64,000 nt of DNA from Gammaproteobacteria bacterium (GTDB lineage: Bacteria > Pseudomonadota > Gammaproteobacteria > Pseudomonadales > Azotimanducaceae): NCBI GenBank assembly GCA_026707945.1, contig JAPOVV010000110.1:124001-188000 (forward strand). The letters run 5' to 3'. The position numbers were made by a program, and so were the translations under genes. Under the pieces are notes generated by a model. It was not told the DNA's origin, did not search any database, and worked only from the letters and a program-made list of their open reading frames with translations. Below, piece after piece: positions 54,204 to 63,259 of this stretch. How positions within the stretch are numbered: the stretch's first letter is position 1; every line of letters begins with the position of its first letter.

Positions 54204-54352
54204 TTCCCATCTGCTCCTAAATACGCACGTCAGCGAGTCCATTAGTCGAGATCAATCGGAACCCGAGCGCTCACTTGACCTCTCCTGTTGAAAGCAAAAT
54301 TTCCGCCTCATTTTCGCGTTGCCGTCAATCGTTCATCGGCCCGGTGCTGGTA

Positions 54353-55261
54353 TCACCCGTCGGTTCCGTCTCTTCCAATGGGTACGTTTGCGCGCTCGCT
54401 TTGATACCACGACACCAGCGACTCGTTTGACCACGATTCAACAAGAGCATCCGCCGTCGCCAGTTGTACTCTGGCCGATTCCACATCTGAGAGACCAATG
54501 AAAGCAACGCCGGCCGCCATTCGTATGAAAGCCTCATCGACGGGTTCTTCGCCATTTTTCATGATGACGTCTAAAGCAGACTGCGCTGCTTGAAGCCCGG
54601 CCTGATGATTACCTAGTCGGTTATGTACGAGAGCCAGAAGATACAGAGCTCGTTCCTCATTTACCCAAGTACCGCATCTTTTCCAGAATATATAAGCGGC
54701 TGTAGCGCATGCCTCCATTAGCCGCGACCCAGTTGAGTCTAGATTTTCGCATTCGACGAGATCGTTCGCTAGATTGTTGTTAGCAACAGCCATGCTGCGC
54801 TTAAATCCTTCTGACCTCTCGAGACCCATGGCTAAGCGATTAGCGGCATCTATGACCACACCGGCATCGACAAATCGTCCCGACCCAGCGAGCGCGCTCG
54901 CAAGCAGAGATTTGGTGATGAGATAGATAGCAATCGGATCCTCCGATGCTCGAAGAGCATCGATTTCCGCCTTCTGAGCTGCAACGTCCGCACCGTCCAT
55001 AAAACGAGCGACTGCCAGATTCGCATTGAACGTAGCGCTGTTTGATTGATCCGTATTGGCGCGCGACACAGCCTCCGCGAACATCCGTGCGCGCGGCCAA
55101 TCGGCGAGATGCTCGCCAATCGTGTGATTCGACAACCTTAGACACTCGGCGAACTGGTCGCCTTCTAAGTCTTCTAAGTTCGCAGCCTCCAATTCGGCTG
55201 CTAGTCTTTCGCTTTCCGTCTCGTGATATTCCCACCCTTCACGAATCAGCTCCCCGATCAC
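54353..55261 (-). CDS. Helical-repeat (TPR-like) protein of unknown function
   Basis: 302 residues, GTG start, soluble, no signal. Sequence is almost all helix with repeated alanine-rich pairs such as SLLASALAGSGRFVDAGVVI, YLLALVHNRLGNHQAGLQAA and AFIRMAAGVAFIGLSDVESA, typical of degenerate TPR units. I do not recognise a specific family. It is divergent from the second TonB receptor gene and may share its control region; a regulatory or chaperone-like role is possible but not shown. Confidence 0.65.
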   Translation of the reverse strand: MIGELIREGWEYHETESERLAAELEAANLEDLEGDQFAECLRLSNHTIGEHLADWPRARMFAEAVSRANTDQSNSATFNANLAVARFMDGADVAAQKAEIDALRASEDPIAIYLITKSLLASALAGSGRFVDAGVVIDAANRLAMGLERSEGFKRSMAVANNNLANDLVECENLDSTGSRLMEACATAAYIFWKRCGTWVNEERALYLLALVHNRLGNHQAGLQAAQSALDVIMKNGEEPVDEAFIRMAAGVAFIGLSDVESARVQLATADALVESWSNESLVSWYQSERANVPIGRDGTDG

Positions 55262-55564
55262 ATCTACTTCAATTTACGGTAACCGCCTAAATTATTAAAT
55301 GTGCTCATCTTCTGGACAAGCAACAGACGCGATCAATATAGATCGCTATATCCTAACGCAATCAAATTTCGCTCTCAGCGGATAGATCGCCCACGAAAAT
55401 TCGACGAATCACGCTCGGTTTGTTGGCCTACGGAAACCGTTCGGTTCTTCGAATCAAAAATAAAATCTGAAAATCGATGGTTAACACGTCACAACACCAC
55501 GTTCTAACCTAATCGCTACCCGAAGGGTAGTAACCTGGTTACGATAGCGTGGAGGAGTATTGCT
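55262..55564. promoter_or_regulatory. 303-base divergent control region upstream of the second TonB receptor
   Basis: No gene is seen. It contains two adjacent perfect inverted repeats: CTACCC-GAA-GGGTAG (55516-55530) and GTAACC-T-GGTTAC (55530-55542). They lie 22-49 bases before the receptor start, where an operator or leader hairpin would sit. A strong GGAGGAG (55551-55557) is 7 bases from the TTG start. No Fur-like box was found, unlike the first receptor. Confidence 0.5.
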
Positions 55565-58078
55565 TTGGAATCGAAATTCGCGAGACGGCTTAGGCTGGTT
55601 TGGGTCAGCTTCATTTTGACAGCCGTGGGGTTCCCGTTGCATGCCGAGGAACACGAAGAGGGAGACGACTTCGTCCTAGAGGAAGTCACCGTCACGGCCG
55701 AGCGGCAAGAGCAGTCGATTTTCGAAGTACCTATTTCCGTCACCAGCTTCGATTCGGAGACCCTTGAAAAATATCAGATCACAAATCTAAAGGATCTGGA
55801 GGTCCGTGTCCCGGGGCTGCAATTTGGACTTGACAGTCCTGCAACGATTCGCGGAATCGGATCCTTGTGGCGAGGCATCGGAGGCGATGTTGCCGTCGCG
55901 CAATACTCCAACGACCTGTATTTTGACGAACCTTATGGCGTAGTCAGTTCACTCTACGATATCGAACGAGTTGAGGTCTTGCGGGGTCCACAAGGAACTC
56001 TATACGGTCGCAACGCCATCGCCGGAGCGATCAACTACATCAACAAACGACCGTCGACCGAAGCGTTCGACGTCGGCACACTGGCAGAAGTCGCTTCGTT
56101 CAATGGTTTTCGTCTCAACGGCTTTGTGAACCAGCCGTTGTCGGATACATTAGCGTTACGGATCACGGGGGAATGGCAGTCATCCGACGGCAACCAAGAG
56201 AACATTAGCGGTCCCGACCAAGGAGGGCGCGGTGACTACAACATCGCACCTCAAATTCGCTACACAGCCGACTCGCTCGATGTCAATCTACGCTATGCGA
56301 GATTCGAACAGGACTCGGCGAGTGAACTGAGAGTTCCGTACCGCTACCCGAGAATTGGGTTTGAATTCCATCCCAACCCTCAAGACGGCAGTCCTAGCGA
56401 AGAACGTAATCAGTTTTATCTCTATCCACGCCACCAACCTCCAGCAAATGATGGCGGAGGCCTGGAAAACATCATTGACATGAACAATGGCGGCACGACT
56501 GACGTACTCCGCGACGCAGTGACTTTGCACGCCACGTATGACTTCAATGACAACGCCAGCGGTAAATACATTCTCGGCGCCTCGGATGTCAGCATTGGAC
56601 TACTTGATCAGGACTGCGATGGATCAAGTGTGATGGGGAGCGCGGCGGACCCCTACCTTTCGGAAACCGGCATGGTTCCTTTTAGCGACTGCTCGATTCG
56701 CGCAATGATTGAAGTGGGAATAACAACGCATGAGTTTCAGCTCAATTTCGAAAGCGGAAAGTTTTCAGGTCTACTCGGCGCTTATCTTTTTGATCAAGAT
56801 GTATCTAACGAATACAAGCTATTCAACATTGCTAACCGCGCCGCGAATGTAAGTAGCAGCGACGCAGTACCTCTTCAATTCATTTTTGGAGAGGATCCGT
56901 TTTATCCAGAGGGACCAGGAACAAGCCAGTTTCTCTCGAGCCACGTGGCCGACGGGTCCCATCAATTTCTTAACGTCCTCAACGAACGAACTGTGTCGTC
57001 GTATGCGTTCTATGGCCAGTCCAGCTTAGAACTGACGGATCAATGGAAGCTCACTGGTGGCGTTCGATTCACAGAGGACGAGAAAGAGGTTCTTGCAGAT
57101 CAGTTATGGGTGGTGGTTGATTTTGACGACGAGGATCCTACTGACGAATTTGTGATTCCTGTTCGATTTAATGAGGTGAATCCGGGTCAGGTTGAAACGT
57201 TTAACAAGACCACTTGGAATGTTTCCCTTGATTACACACCCGACGAAAATCGCCTTCTTTACGGCCGCCTAGCGACTGGATACCGAGCAGGCGGGCTCTT
57301 GCCTGGTGCTCCTGAAGGCTATGAAACCTACGATGACGAAGATTTGACGTCACTTGAAATCGGGTATAAGGCGGACGTATTTGACGATCGTTTGCGCGTG
57401 CTAGTTTCCGGATTTGTTTACCGGTTTTCCAACTACCAACAGCCTATCACGGTTCGCCTGTTCAGTCCCACCGTATATGAGCTGACAGTCATCGAGAATC
57501 TCCCGGATACCAATCTAAACGGGCTAGAGATTGAGAGCACCTGGATCGTAACTCCCGACTTTTCAATTTCTGGATATTACGCTCTCCAAGACTCGAGCCT
57601 AGGCGAGCTCTTTGCAGCCGATCCAGTCAATCCGAACCAGCAGTTTGAAGAGGTCACATATACCGATCCTATTACGGGTTTCGTTCGTAGTGGTTTTCTA
57701 GGACAGCAATATGCGCTAGAAGGAAACGAACTACCGAACATGCCGAAGAACAAGTGGTCCTTGACCGGCGACTGGCGCCGCAGTTTGCAAGAGCGTGGGA
57801 CTCTTACGTGGAGCCTCACATACTCCTACACCGGCGAGCGATTCAATCGCATTTTCAACATCCCGAATGACCGTCTTGAGTCATACCGTCGTCTTGATGC
57901 AAGTTTGGGTTGGATTAGTGCAGATGGTCGAATGTCGCTAACTGCGTTCGTTGAGAACGTACTTAACGATATCGGAATCATGGAACTTGAATCAAACGGC
58001 TGGGATGCAGGCTACTATCAAGATGCGACCCTTACGGATCCACGCTTTGCAGGCATCGTGTGGAGTTGGGACTACTAG
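55565..58078 (+). CDS. TonB-dependent receptor, second copy
   Basis: 837 residues. TTG start chosen because GGAGGAG lies exactly 7 bases upstream. A signal sequence ends near LHAEE (about 27). The TonB box region is LEEVTVTAERQEQ. The plug has LKDLEVRVPGLQFG, IRGIGSLWRGIG and VEVLRGPQGTLYGRNAIAGAINY, and the barrel ends in an aromatic residue (SWDY). This belongs to the large outer-membrane receptor family common in sphingomonads and marine gammaproteobacteria that takes up varied carbon compounds. The genes downstream (oxygenase-HEAT, hydratase, ABC pair) run in the same direction, so it probably heads an operon. Confidence 0.92.
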   Translation: MESKFARRLRLVWVSFILTAVGFPLHAEEHEEGDDFVLEEVTVTAERQEQSIFEVPISVTSFDSETLEKYQITNLKDLEVRVPGLQFGLDSPATIRGIGSLWRGIGGDVAVAQYSNDLYFDEPYGVVSSLYDIERVEVLRGPQGTLYGRNAIAGAINYINKRPSTEAFDVGTLAEVASFNGFRLNGFVNQPLSDTLALRITGEWQSSDGNQENISGPDQGGRGDYNIAPQIRYTADSLDVNLRYARFEQDSASELRVPYRYPRIGFEFHPNPQDGSPSEERNQFYLYPRHQPPANDGGGLENIIDMNNGGTTDVLRDAVTLHATYDFNDNASGKYILGASDVSIGLLDQDCDGSSVMGSAADPYLSETGMVPFSDCSIRAMIEVGITTHEFQLNFESGKFSGLLGAYLFDQDVSNEYKLFNIANRAANVSSSDAVPLQFIFGEDPFYPEGPGTSQFLSSHVADGSHQFLNVLNERTVSSYAFYGQSSLELTDQWKLTGGVRFTEDEKEVLADQLWVVVDFDDEDPTDEFVIPVRFNEVNPGQVETFNKTTWNVSLDYTPDENRLLYGRLATGYRAGGLLPGAPEGYETYDDEDLTSLEIGYKADVFDDRLRVLVSGFVYRFSNYQQPITVRLFSPTVYELTVIENLPDTNLNGLEIESTWIVTPDFSISGYYALQDSSLGELFAADPVNPNQQFEEVTYTDPITGFVRSGFLGQQYALEGNELPNMPKNKWSLTGDWRRSLQERGTLTWSLTYSYTGERFNRIFNIPNDRLESYRRLDASLGWISADGRMSLTAFVENVLNDIGIMELESNGWDAGYYQDATLTDPRFAGIVWSWDY

Positions 58079-58105
58079 CCGAAGACAGTACAACCGTCTA
58101 AGACG

Positions 58106-59758
58106 ATGTATGCGATGAATAAATCACCTACGCTCCTTTCTGATGACCAAGTGCGGCGCTTCATCGCGGATGGTTTCATCGTCTTGGATAGTTGCCTACC
58201 CGATACACTGCACGCTGGCATTGCACGAGAGCTCCATTTCAGTCTAAAAAAGGAGTCCAAGTGGTTAGGCGACAACCTACTGCCGCGCGTACCGAAAATC
58301 GAAGTTGTACTCCAAAGCAGCGTGGTGCAAGGTGCGATGCAAAGTCTGCTAGGTCCAGACTTTGCATGGGCGCCCCATCGCTTTCCACATAACAGCGAGC
58401 CCTTGGATCCCAGCGAGAGACCAGAGAGTTTCGACCCTTTTGAGAATCAACCTGCTATGGGTAAGGGTTCGATATCAGGTTCAGGCTGGCACCAAGACGG
58501 TCATTCCAAAGCGGGACGCAGTCGTTGGCATACGTTCAAAGCCATCAATCTGTTCTATTTTCCGCACGACGTACCCATTGAAATGGGACCTACACGGTTG
58601 CTAGCCGGTACACATCTGTACGCTACTCTGCGTAATGCGCTCCCATCACAAGTGTTTCTCGAACCGATAAAGGCAGGGACGGTTATCGTCGCGGATTTCG
58701 ATTTAGGCCATGCAGGTACACCAAACCGTTCCTCAACTTCACGTTATATGTTGAAGTTCGTTGCGCTTCGAACATCGAATCCGGCTCGACCTGCTTGGGA
58801 TCATCGAGACGAGCAATGGGGAACGCCCAGCGATCTTCGCACGGCTACCGATGTACCACGTACATGGGAGACCCTATGGCATTGGTTGCGGGGGGACACG
58901 CAGTCCGTTCAGCATGACACACTGCCGACGTCTGAGATCCCGAGATTACTAACCGAATTGGCATCCGCCGACAATAAAGTTCGTTTGTCAGCAATGTATG
59001 AACTCGTAAGAATCGGTAAACCTTCGGTTGAGCCATTAGTTCAGCAACTGCTTGCAACAAAGGGTCAGGATCGCCATGAAAGTCCTGCGCAAGATGATCC
59101 AGGCTTTTATGCCATGTCTCCAGATACCTCGCAGCGTCGCTTCTCCCGCCGCCAATTTGTACCGGAAGATGTGGCGATCGCGCTCGGATTGATCGGTACG
59201 CCAAGTATTGATCCTTTAGTTGCACTTCTCGATGAAGCGGACCCGTGGATGCGAATCAATGCGGCCTACGCGTTAGGTGAGATCGGAAAAGCGACATCAG
59301 CTGAACTCGCTGACCAAGTAGGAACGCTCTTGGACGACGAGTTGCATCAGGTCGTTCGTGCCGCGGCAGACGCCTTGTGTTGGTTACCTTACGGCGAAAA
59401 GACGATTGGACGTATTAAGCGAATTCTTGTGGACTCGCGTGACGATTGGCAAGACAGTGCAATGGGTGAACCAAAGCTCGGCGGAAGTTGGACCATTGAA
59501 AACCAGGTACGCTACGCACTCGCCTGGACGGTCTTGTCTCGAGTAAATCATCCGACGGGTGCCGATGTCTCCATTCAGCTCGAAGATGCAATGCTCAGTG
59601 CTCTTCCGTTCGAATCGGGTTATACGCCAGCAGTTCTATGTCAAGGACTTGAGAGAATCGGAACGCCGCAAGCTTTGAGAGCAGTGATTCGATATCTACA
59701 ACCTCGTCGTTGGGATGCTTTTTCGTTCGAACCTCCGGACGAACGAGAAGCCGCATAA
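58106..59758 (+). CDS. Phytanoyl-CoA dioxygenase-like domain fused to HEAT repeats
   Basis: 550 residues; ATG 58106 or ATG 58115. The N-terminal oxygenase domain (about 1-225) has GWHQDGHS with H129 and D131, DLGHAGTPN with H202, and a following Arg (SRYMLKF, R213), the expected iron and 2-oxoglutarate residues. From about 275 the sequence turns into HEAT/PBS-lyase-like repeats: VRLSAMYELVRIGKPSVEPL, DVAIALGLIGTPSIDPLVALL, MRINAAYALGEIGKA, VVRAAADAL. This combination is unusual; repeats probably provide a protein-binding arm. It starts 28 bases after the receptor gene. Confidence 0.88.
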   Translation: MYAMNKSPTLLSDDQVRRFIADGFIVLDSCLPDTLHAGIARELHFSLKKESKWLGDNLLPRVPKIEVVLQSSVVQGAMQSLLGPDFAWAPHRFPHNSEPLDPSERPESFDPFENQPAMGKGSISGSGWHQDGHSKAGRSRWHTFKAINLFYFPHDVPIEMGPTRLLAGTHLYATLRNALPSQVFLEPIKAGTVIVADFDLGHAGTPNRSSTSRYMLKFVALRTSNPARPAWDHRDEQWGTPSDLRTATDVPRTWETLWHWLRGDTQSVQHDTLPTSEIPRLLTELASADNKVRLSAMYELVRIGKPSVEPLVQQLLATKGQDRHESPAQDDPGFYAMSPDTSQRRFSRRQFVPEDVAIALGLIGTPSIDPLVALLDEADPWMRINAAYALGEIGKATSAELADQVGTLLDDELHQVVRAAADALCWLPYGEKTIGRIKRILVDSRDDWQDSAMGEPKLGGSWTIENQVRYALAWTVLSRVNHPTGADVSIQLEDAMLSALPFESGYTPAVLCQGLERIGTPQALRAVIRYLQPRRWDAFSFEPPDEREAA

Positions 59759-59900
59759 CATCAAATACCATCATGTTACGGGGTCTTCCCCTCAAGCTCG
59801 TTCTATTTTCACATCCCTAGTTTCGCGATGGAGACCGGAGTTCACGTAAATCGACTTGCGTTAGACAGTACTACGTGAAAGACACAGTCTCTTAATACCG

Positions 59901-60677
59901 ATGCCACTCGACGTTAGGTCCGCCGCCGCGGACGTATTGCAAGCGGGCGGAGAGGCTCCTCCCAAATTAGTCGTTGATCGCTTCATCGACACGTCGCTAG
60001 ATCGCGCGTATGCCGTCCAACAAGAACTCACCGCACTTCGACTCGATCGTGGCGAAACTCAAATAGGCTATAAGGTCGGGTGCACATCACAGTCCATACA
60101 AGCGCAAATCGGTATTCACGAACCGATCTTCGGAAGGTTGTTCGCTCAGGACAGGTTCATGAGTCCCCATTCCATCAATCGGGCGGAATTCGATGGATTG
60201 GCTGTTGAAGGCGAACTCGCCGTCGAATTGGATCGGGACCCGCGTGACTTATCAACATCTCAAACCGACATCGACCAGGCGATCTTGCACATTTTTCCCG
60301 TTATTGAGTTGCACCATTTCGGAATCCCGACCGATGCTCTTAAAGCACCGGTACTCGTCGCGAATAACGCGATGCACGCTGGATTTGTGGATAACCGCAC
60401 TGTCCAGACGATAAGCACGACTAACTCCCCAAACTTATCCATTCAATTTGACGGAAAGAAGGTCGCTTCGCTCCCATTCAATGATCTCGAAAGTACGATA
60501 TTTGATTCATTAGCGTGGTTGCGTAATGAACTGATGTCAAGGGACGATACACCACGACTGCGTCCGCCCGTTACTGTACTCTGCGGGTCCGTGGCACCGC
60601 TATTCAAAATTACTAAGCCAACCGAAATAGAAGTCTTATATAGCGACCATCAGTACGTGCGTTGCGCGGTGAACTAA
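59901..60677 (+). CDS. 2-keto-4-pentenoate hydratase-like protein (MhpD/FAH fold)
   Basis: 258 residues. IGYKVGCTSQSIQAQIGIHEPIFGRLF, FDGLAVEGELAVELDRD and FPVIELHHFGIP are the landmarks of the MhpD/hydratase-decarboxylase branch of the fumarylacetoacetase fold, with acidic metal ligands in the second segment. Such enzymes hydrate 2-oxo-dienoates at the end of ring-cleavage pathways. Near an oxygenase and a receptor it suggests breakdown of a taken-up compound; this is inference. A gap of 142 bases with no gene separates it from the oxygenase gene, so an internal promoter is possible. Confidence 0.85.
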   Translation: MPLDVRSAAADVLQAGGEAPPKLVVDRFIDTSLDRAYAVQQELTALRLDRGETQIGYKVGCTSQSIQAQIGIHEPIFGRLFAQDRFMSPHSINRAEFDGLAVEGELAVELDRDPRDLSTSQTDIDQAILHIFPVIELHHFGIPTDALKAPVLVANNAMHAGFVDNRTVQTISTTNSPNLSIQFDGKKVASLPFNDLESTIFDSLAWLRNELMSRDDTPRLRPPVTVLCGSVAPLFKITKPTEIEVLYSDHQYVRCAVN

Positions 60678-60718
60678 ACGTTCCGAGTAGCATAACCTGC
60701 CCATATTGAGGGCACGTC

Positions 60719-63259
60719 GTGAATCCATTTCTGATATTAGTGATCACGACCTTTACGATCGCTTTTACGATTCCCGTCGTAACCTACATTATCGGTCGCA
60801 AAACCGTCGATGCCGATAAAGACCCCGGGGATACTAGGAGGTCCCGAGCACTACCGTTCATCGGCAACGGGAAAATTCCTTCGGAACGAGATCGCGATGT
60901 CTCCGAGGACCGACATACCTTTGCCGCGATCCTCAAGCTGTTCTTCCGGTCGTGGCCTTTCATTCGAACCCAATTGTTCGGGCGCTGGTACTTTGAAGGC
61001 AAGGGGACCTCCCAAGCGCTCGCCGACAATGTCGAGAGCGACGGTTACCACTATACGTACGCACCTATATTAATAACCGTAATATCAATCGCCGGACCGA
61101 TATTTGAATGGGTTCCGGCGTCCCTTAGCTACCCCCTACCGTTCCTCTATATAGGCGTCGGCTTGCTTGTTGCAGCTCAGTGGGCGTTGATCGTATTCGA
61201 AGGGGACCGACATCTGCAGACGGCGTTAGCAGTCGCGATCGCGTTTCTCGTTTTTGTCGTTAACCTGCTTGCCGTACTCGTCGTAGATGGTATAGCCGAC
61301 AACTTCTGGGTAGCTGCGATCACGCTGTTTGTGATACTCGGTTGGATGTTTCAGATACGTCGAGTCAATCCAATCCAAGCTAAACGATCGCCGTCGTTTT
61401 TTGGCTTCACGTGGCGCTTCCGACTCCACGCCCACCTAGCGTACTTTTATCTTCTCCTCGGAATTCAAGGTTTCATCGAGATTCCGATGGGTCTGTTAAT
61501 GGCTGACATGCTGAACCAATCCATCCTTCAGAGCGATCCACTAATACCGTTCGTAGCTGAGTTTTTTGGACGTGAGGATCTGGCTCGGGGTGTGGCTGAG
61601 GAGCTGAGCATCGAAGAACGCCACCTCGTCAAATGGTGGTACGTTAGTTTGATGATCGGCATGTGGCTGACCATGCTGCCGTTCGAAATTACCCGACCGT
61701 ACTACCACGTCTGGATCATGCAACGCATCAACCAAGACTTACGACTGGCACTGGTTGAGCGCTGGCACCAGTTGTCATTGAGCTATCACAGTGACCATCG
61801 TACCGGTGATTCAATCTATCGCATTTACCAGGACAGCGCTCAAGTAACTGCCGTCATCGGTCAACTCGTTACTTGCTCTATCGGTGTATGGCGATATATT
61901 CTCGCCGCCGTTCTCGTGTCCTTCCTGAGTCCGACCATTGGTTTGATCGCTATCACAATCGTCATTCCCGCATTACTTCTGGCAAGCTGGGCGATGCCAC
62001 GGATGCGGACTCGAAGTCTTGTCTATCGTGCTGCGACCAGTGATATCACGTCACGTATCCAAGAATCCTTTGCCGCGATCCGATTGATAAAAGCGTACCG
62101 CGTGGAAGATCGCGCCCAGCGTGACATGGAAGAAGACTCAGTCGTAGCTTTCGACGCTGCATTTCAGGTTCGTTTGATGATTGCGCTCGTGACCATCCTG
62201 ATGTTCACCATCGCAGGCGGTATCCTGTTGACCGGCGAGTTCTTCATGGCACTGTATGCAAATCAAGGAAATGAAGCGTTCGCCAAAGAGCTGATTGCGG
62301 TTATCGGTCTCAGCTTCACGATCTGGGTACTGGGTGCATTCAATTGGGGTAGAGATCAATTCCATACGACCACTAACAACGTCCGTCACGTCATGCGTCA
62401 GTGGCTTGCTTCCCAAGATATGGCGATGGGTCTACAACGTGTTTTCGATATCCTCGACATCGCACCAGACATCGTTGACGCCCCAAACGCAGTGCCACTG
62501 GAACGATTTGAACGTTCAATTGAATTCGACGATGTTGCATTTCGATATCAAAGTGATCGTCCCGTGTTAAGTGGTGTTAGTTTCACTAGCGAGCCGGGCT
62601 CAATCACGGCTATCGTCGGACCTACGGGATCGGGAAAGAGCACGATGATGGGTCTGCTCCTGCGTTTATATGACCCATCCGCCGGATCGATCCGCATTGA
62701 CGATGTCGATCTACGCGACTACACCGTTGAAAGTCTCCGCTCGAGGACAGCGATCGCTTTACAGGAGAATGTGCTTTTTGCGCTTTCAATTCGAGACAAC
62801 ATACGATACGTCGCGCCAGACGCGACCGACGAGCAAGTACAGACCGCGATAGAAGTCGCGTGCATGGATGACTACGTGAACAGCCTCCCTCAAGGCTTGG
62901 ACACCGTCCTCGGTGACCGAGGTGGCAAGCTATCGACCGGTCAAAGGCAACGATTGTCCATCGCTCGTGCCGTCGTGCGAGATACCCCAATCCTGATCTT
63001 AGACGAACCCACAGCGGCTTTGGACGCGGACACTGAGCACCGCGTAATGACAAATCTCGCCCAGTGGGGAGAGCGCCGAGCGATCTTCTTGATCACCCAT
63101 CGTATATCGACGATAAGACGCGCTGACAACATCCTTTATCTAGACGAGGGGAGGATATTCGAAAACGGGGACCACGAGACCCTTATGCGCATTCCCAATG
63201 GTCGATATCGCACTTTCGTGGAAACGGAATCAGGACTAGCAGGAGCCGCCGCAACATGA
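60719..63259 (+). CDS. Exporter-fold ABC half-transporter, A-type subunit, module 3, with extra membrane domain
   Basis: 846 residues, GTG start, about 170-200 longer than the other A subunits. A leading helix (about 4-25) is followed by the elbow-like FFRSWPFIRTQLFGRW (about 75-90). Four extra helices (about 115-137, 141-161, 167-190 and 195-213) interrupt the protein before the ordinary first helix (about 238-262). The usual core then follows with GDSIYRIYQDSA. ATPase: Walker A GPTGSGKST (about 635-643), Q-loop IALQENVLF, signature LSTGQ, Walker B ILILDEPTAALD, H-loop ITHRIST. Its stop overlaps the start of the B-type gene (ATGA). Confidence 0.92.
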   Translation: MNPFLILVITTFTIAFTIPVVTYIIGRKTVDADKDPGDTRRSRALPFIGNGKIPSERDRDVSEDRHTFAAILKLFFRSWPFIRTQLFGRWYFEGKGTSQALADNVESDGYHYTYAPILITVISIAGPIFEWVPASLSYPLPFLYIGVGLLVAAQWALIVFEGDRHLQTALAVAIAFLVFVVNLLAVLVVDGIADNFWVAAITLFVILGWMFQIRRVNPIQAKRSPSFFGFTWRFRLHAHLAYFYLLLGIQGFIEIPMGLLMADMLNQSILQSDPLIPFVAEFFGREDLARGVAEELSIEERHLVKWWYVSLMIGMWLTMLPFEITRPYYHVWIMQRINQDLRLALVERWHQLSLSYHSDHRTGDSIYRIYQDSAQVTAVIGQLVTCSIGVWRYILAAVLVSFLSPTIGLIAITIVIPALLLASWAMPRMRTRSLVYRAATSDITSRIQESFAAIRLIKAYRVEDRAQRDMEEDSVVAFDAAFQVRLMIALVTILMFTIAGGILLTGEFFMALYANQGNEAFAKELIAVIGLSFTIWVLGAFNWGRDQFHTTTNNVRHVMRQWLASQDMAMGLQRVFDILDIAPDIVDAPNAVPLERFERSIEFDDVAFRYQSDRPVLSGVSFTSEPGSITAIVGPTGSGKSTMMGLLLRLYDPSAGSIRIDDVDLRDYTVESLRSRTAIALQENVLFALSIRDNIRYVAPDATDEQVQTAIEVACMDDYVNSLPQGLDTVLGDRGGKLSTGQRQRLSIARAVVRDTPILILDEPTAALDADTEHRVMTNLAQWGERRAIFLITHRISTIRRADNILYLDEGRIFENGDHETLMRIPNGRYRTFVETESGLAGAAAT

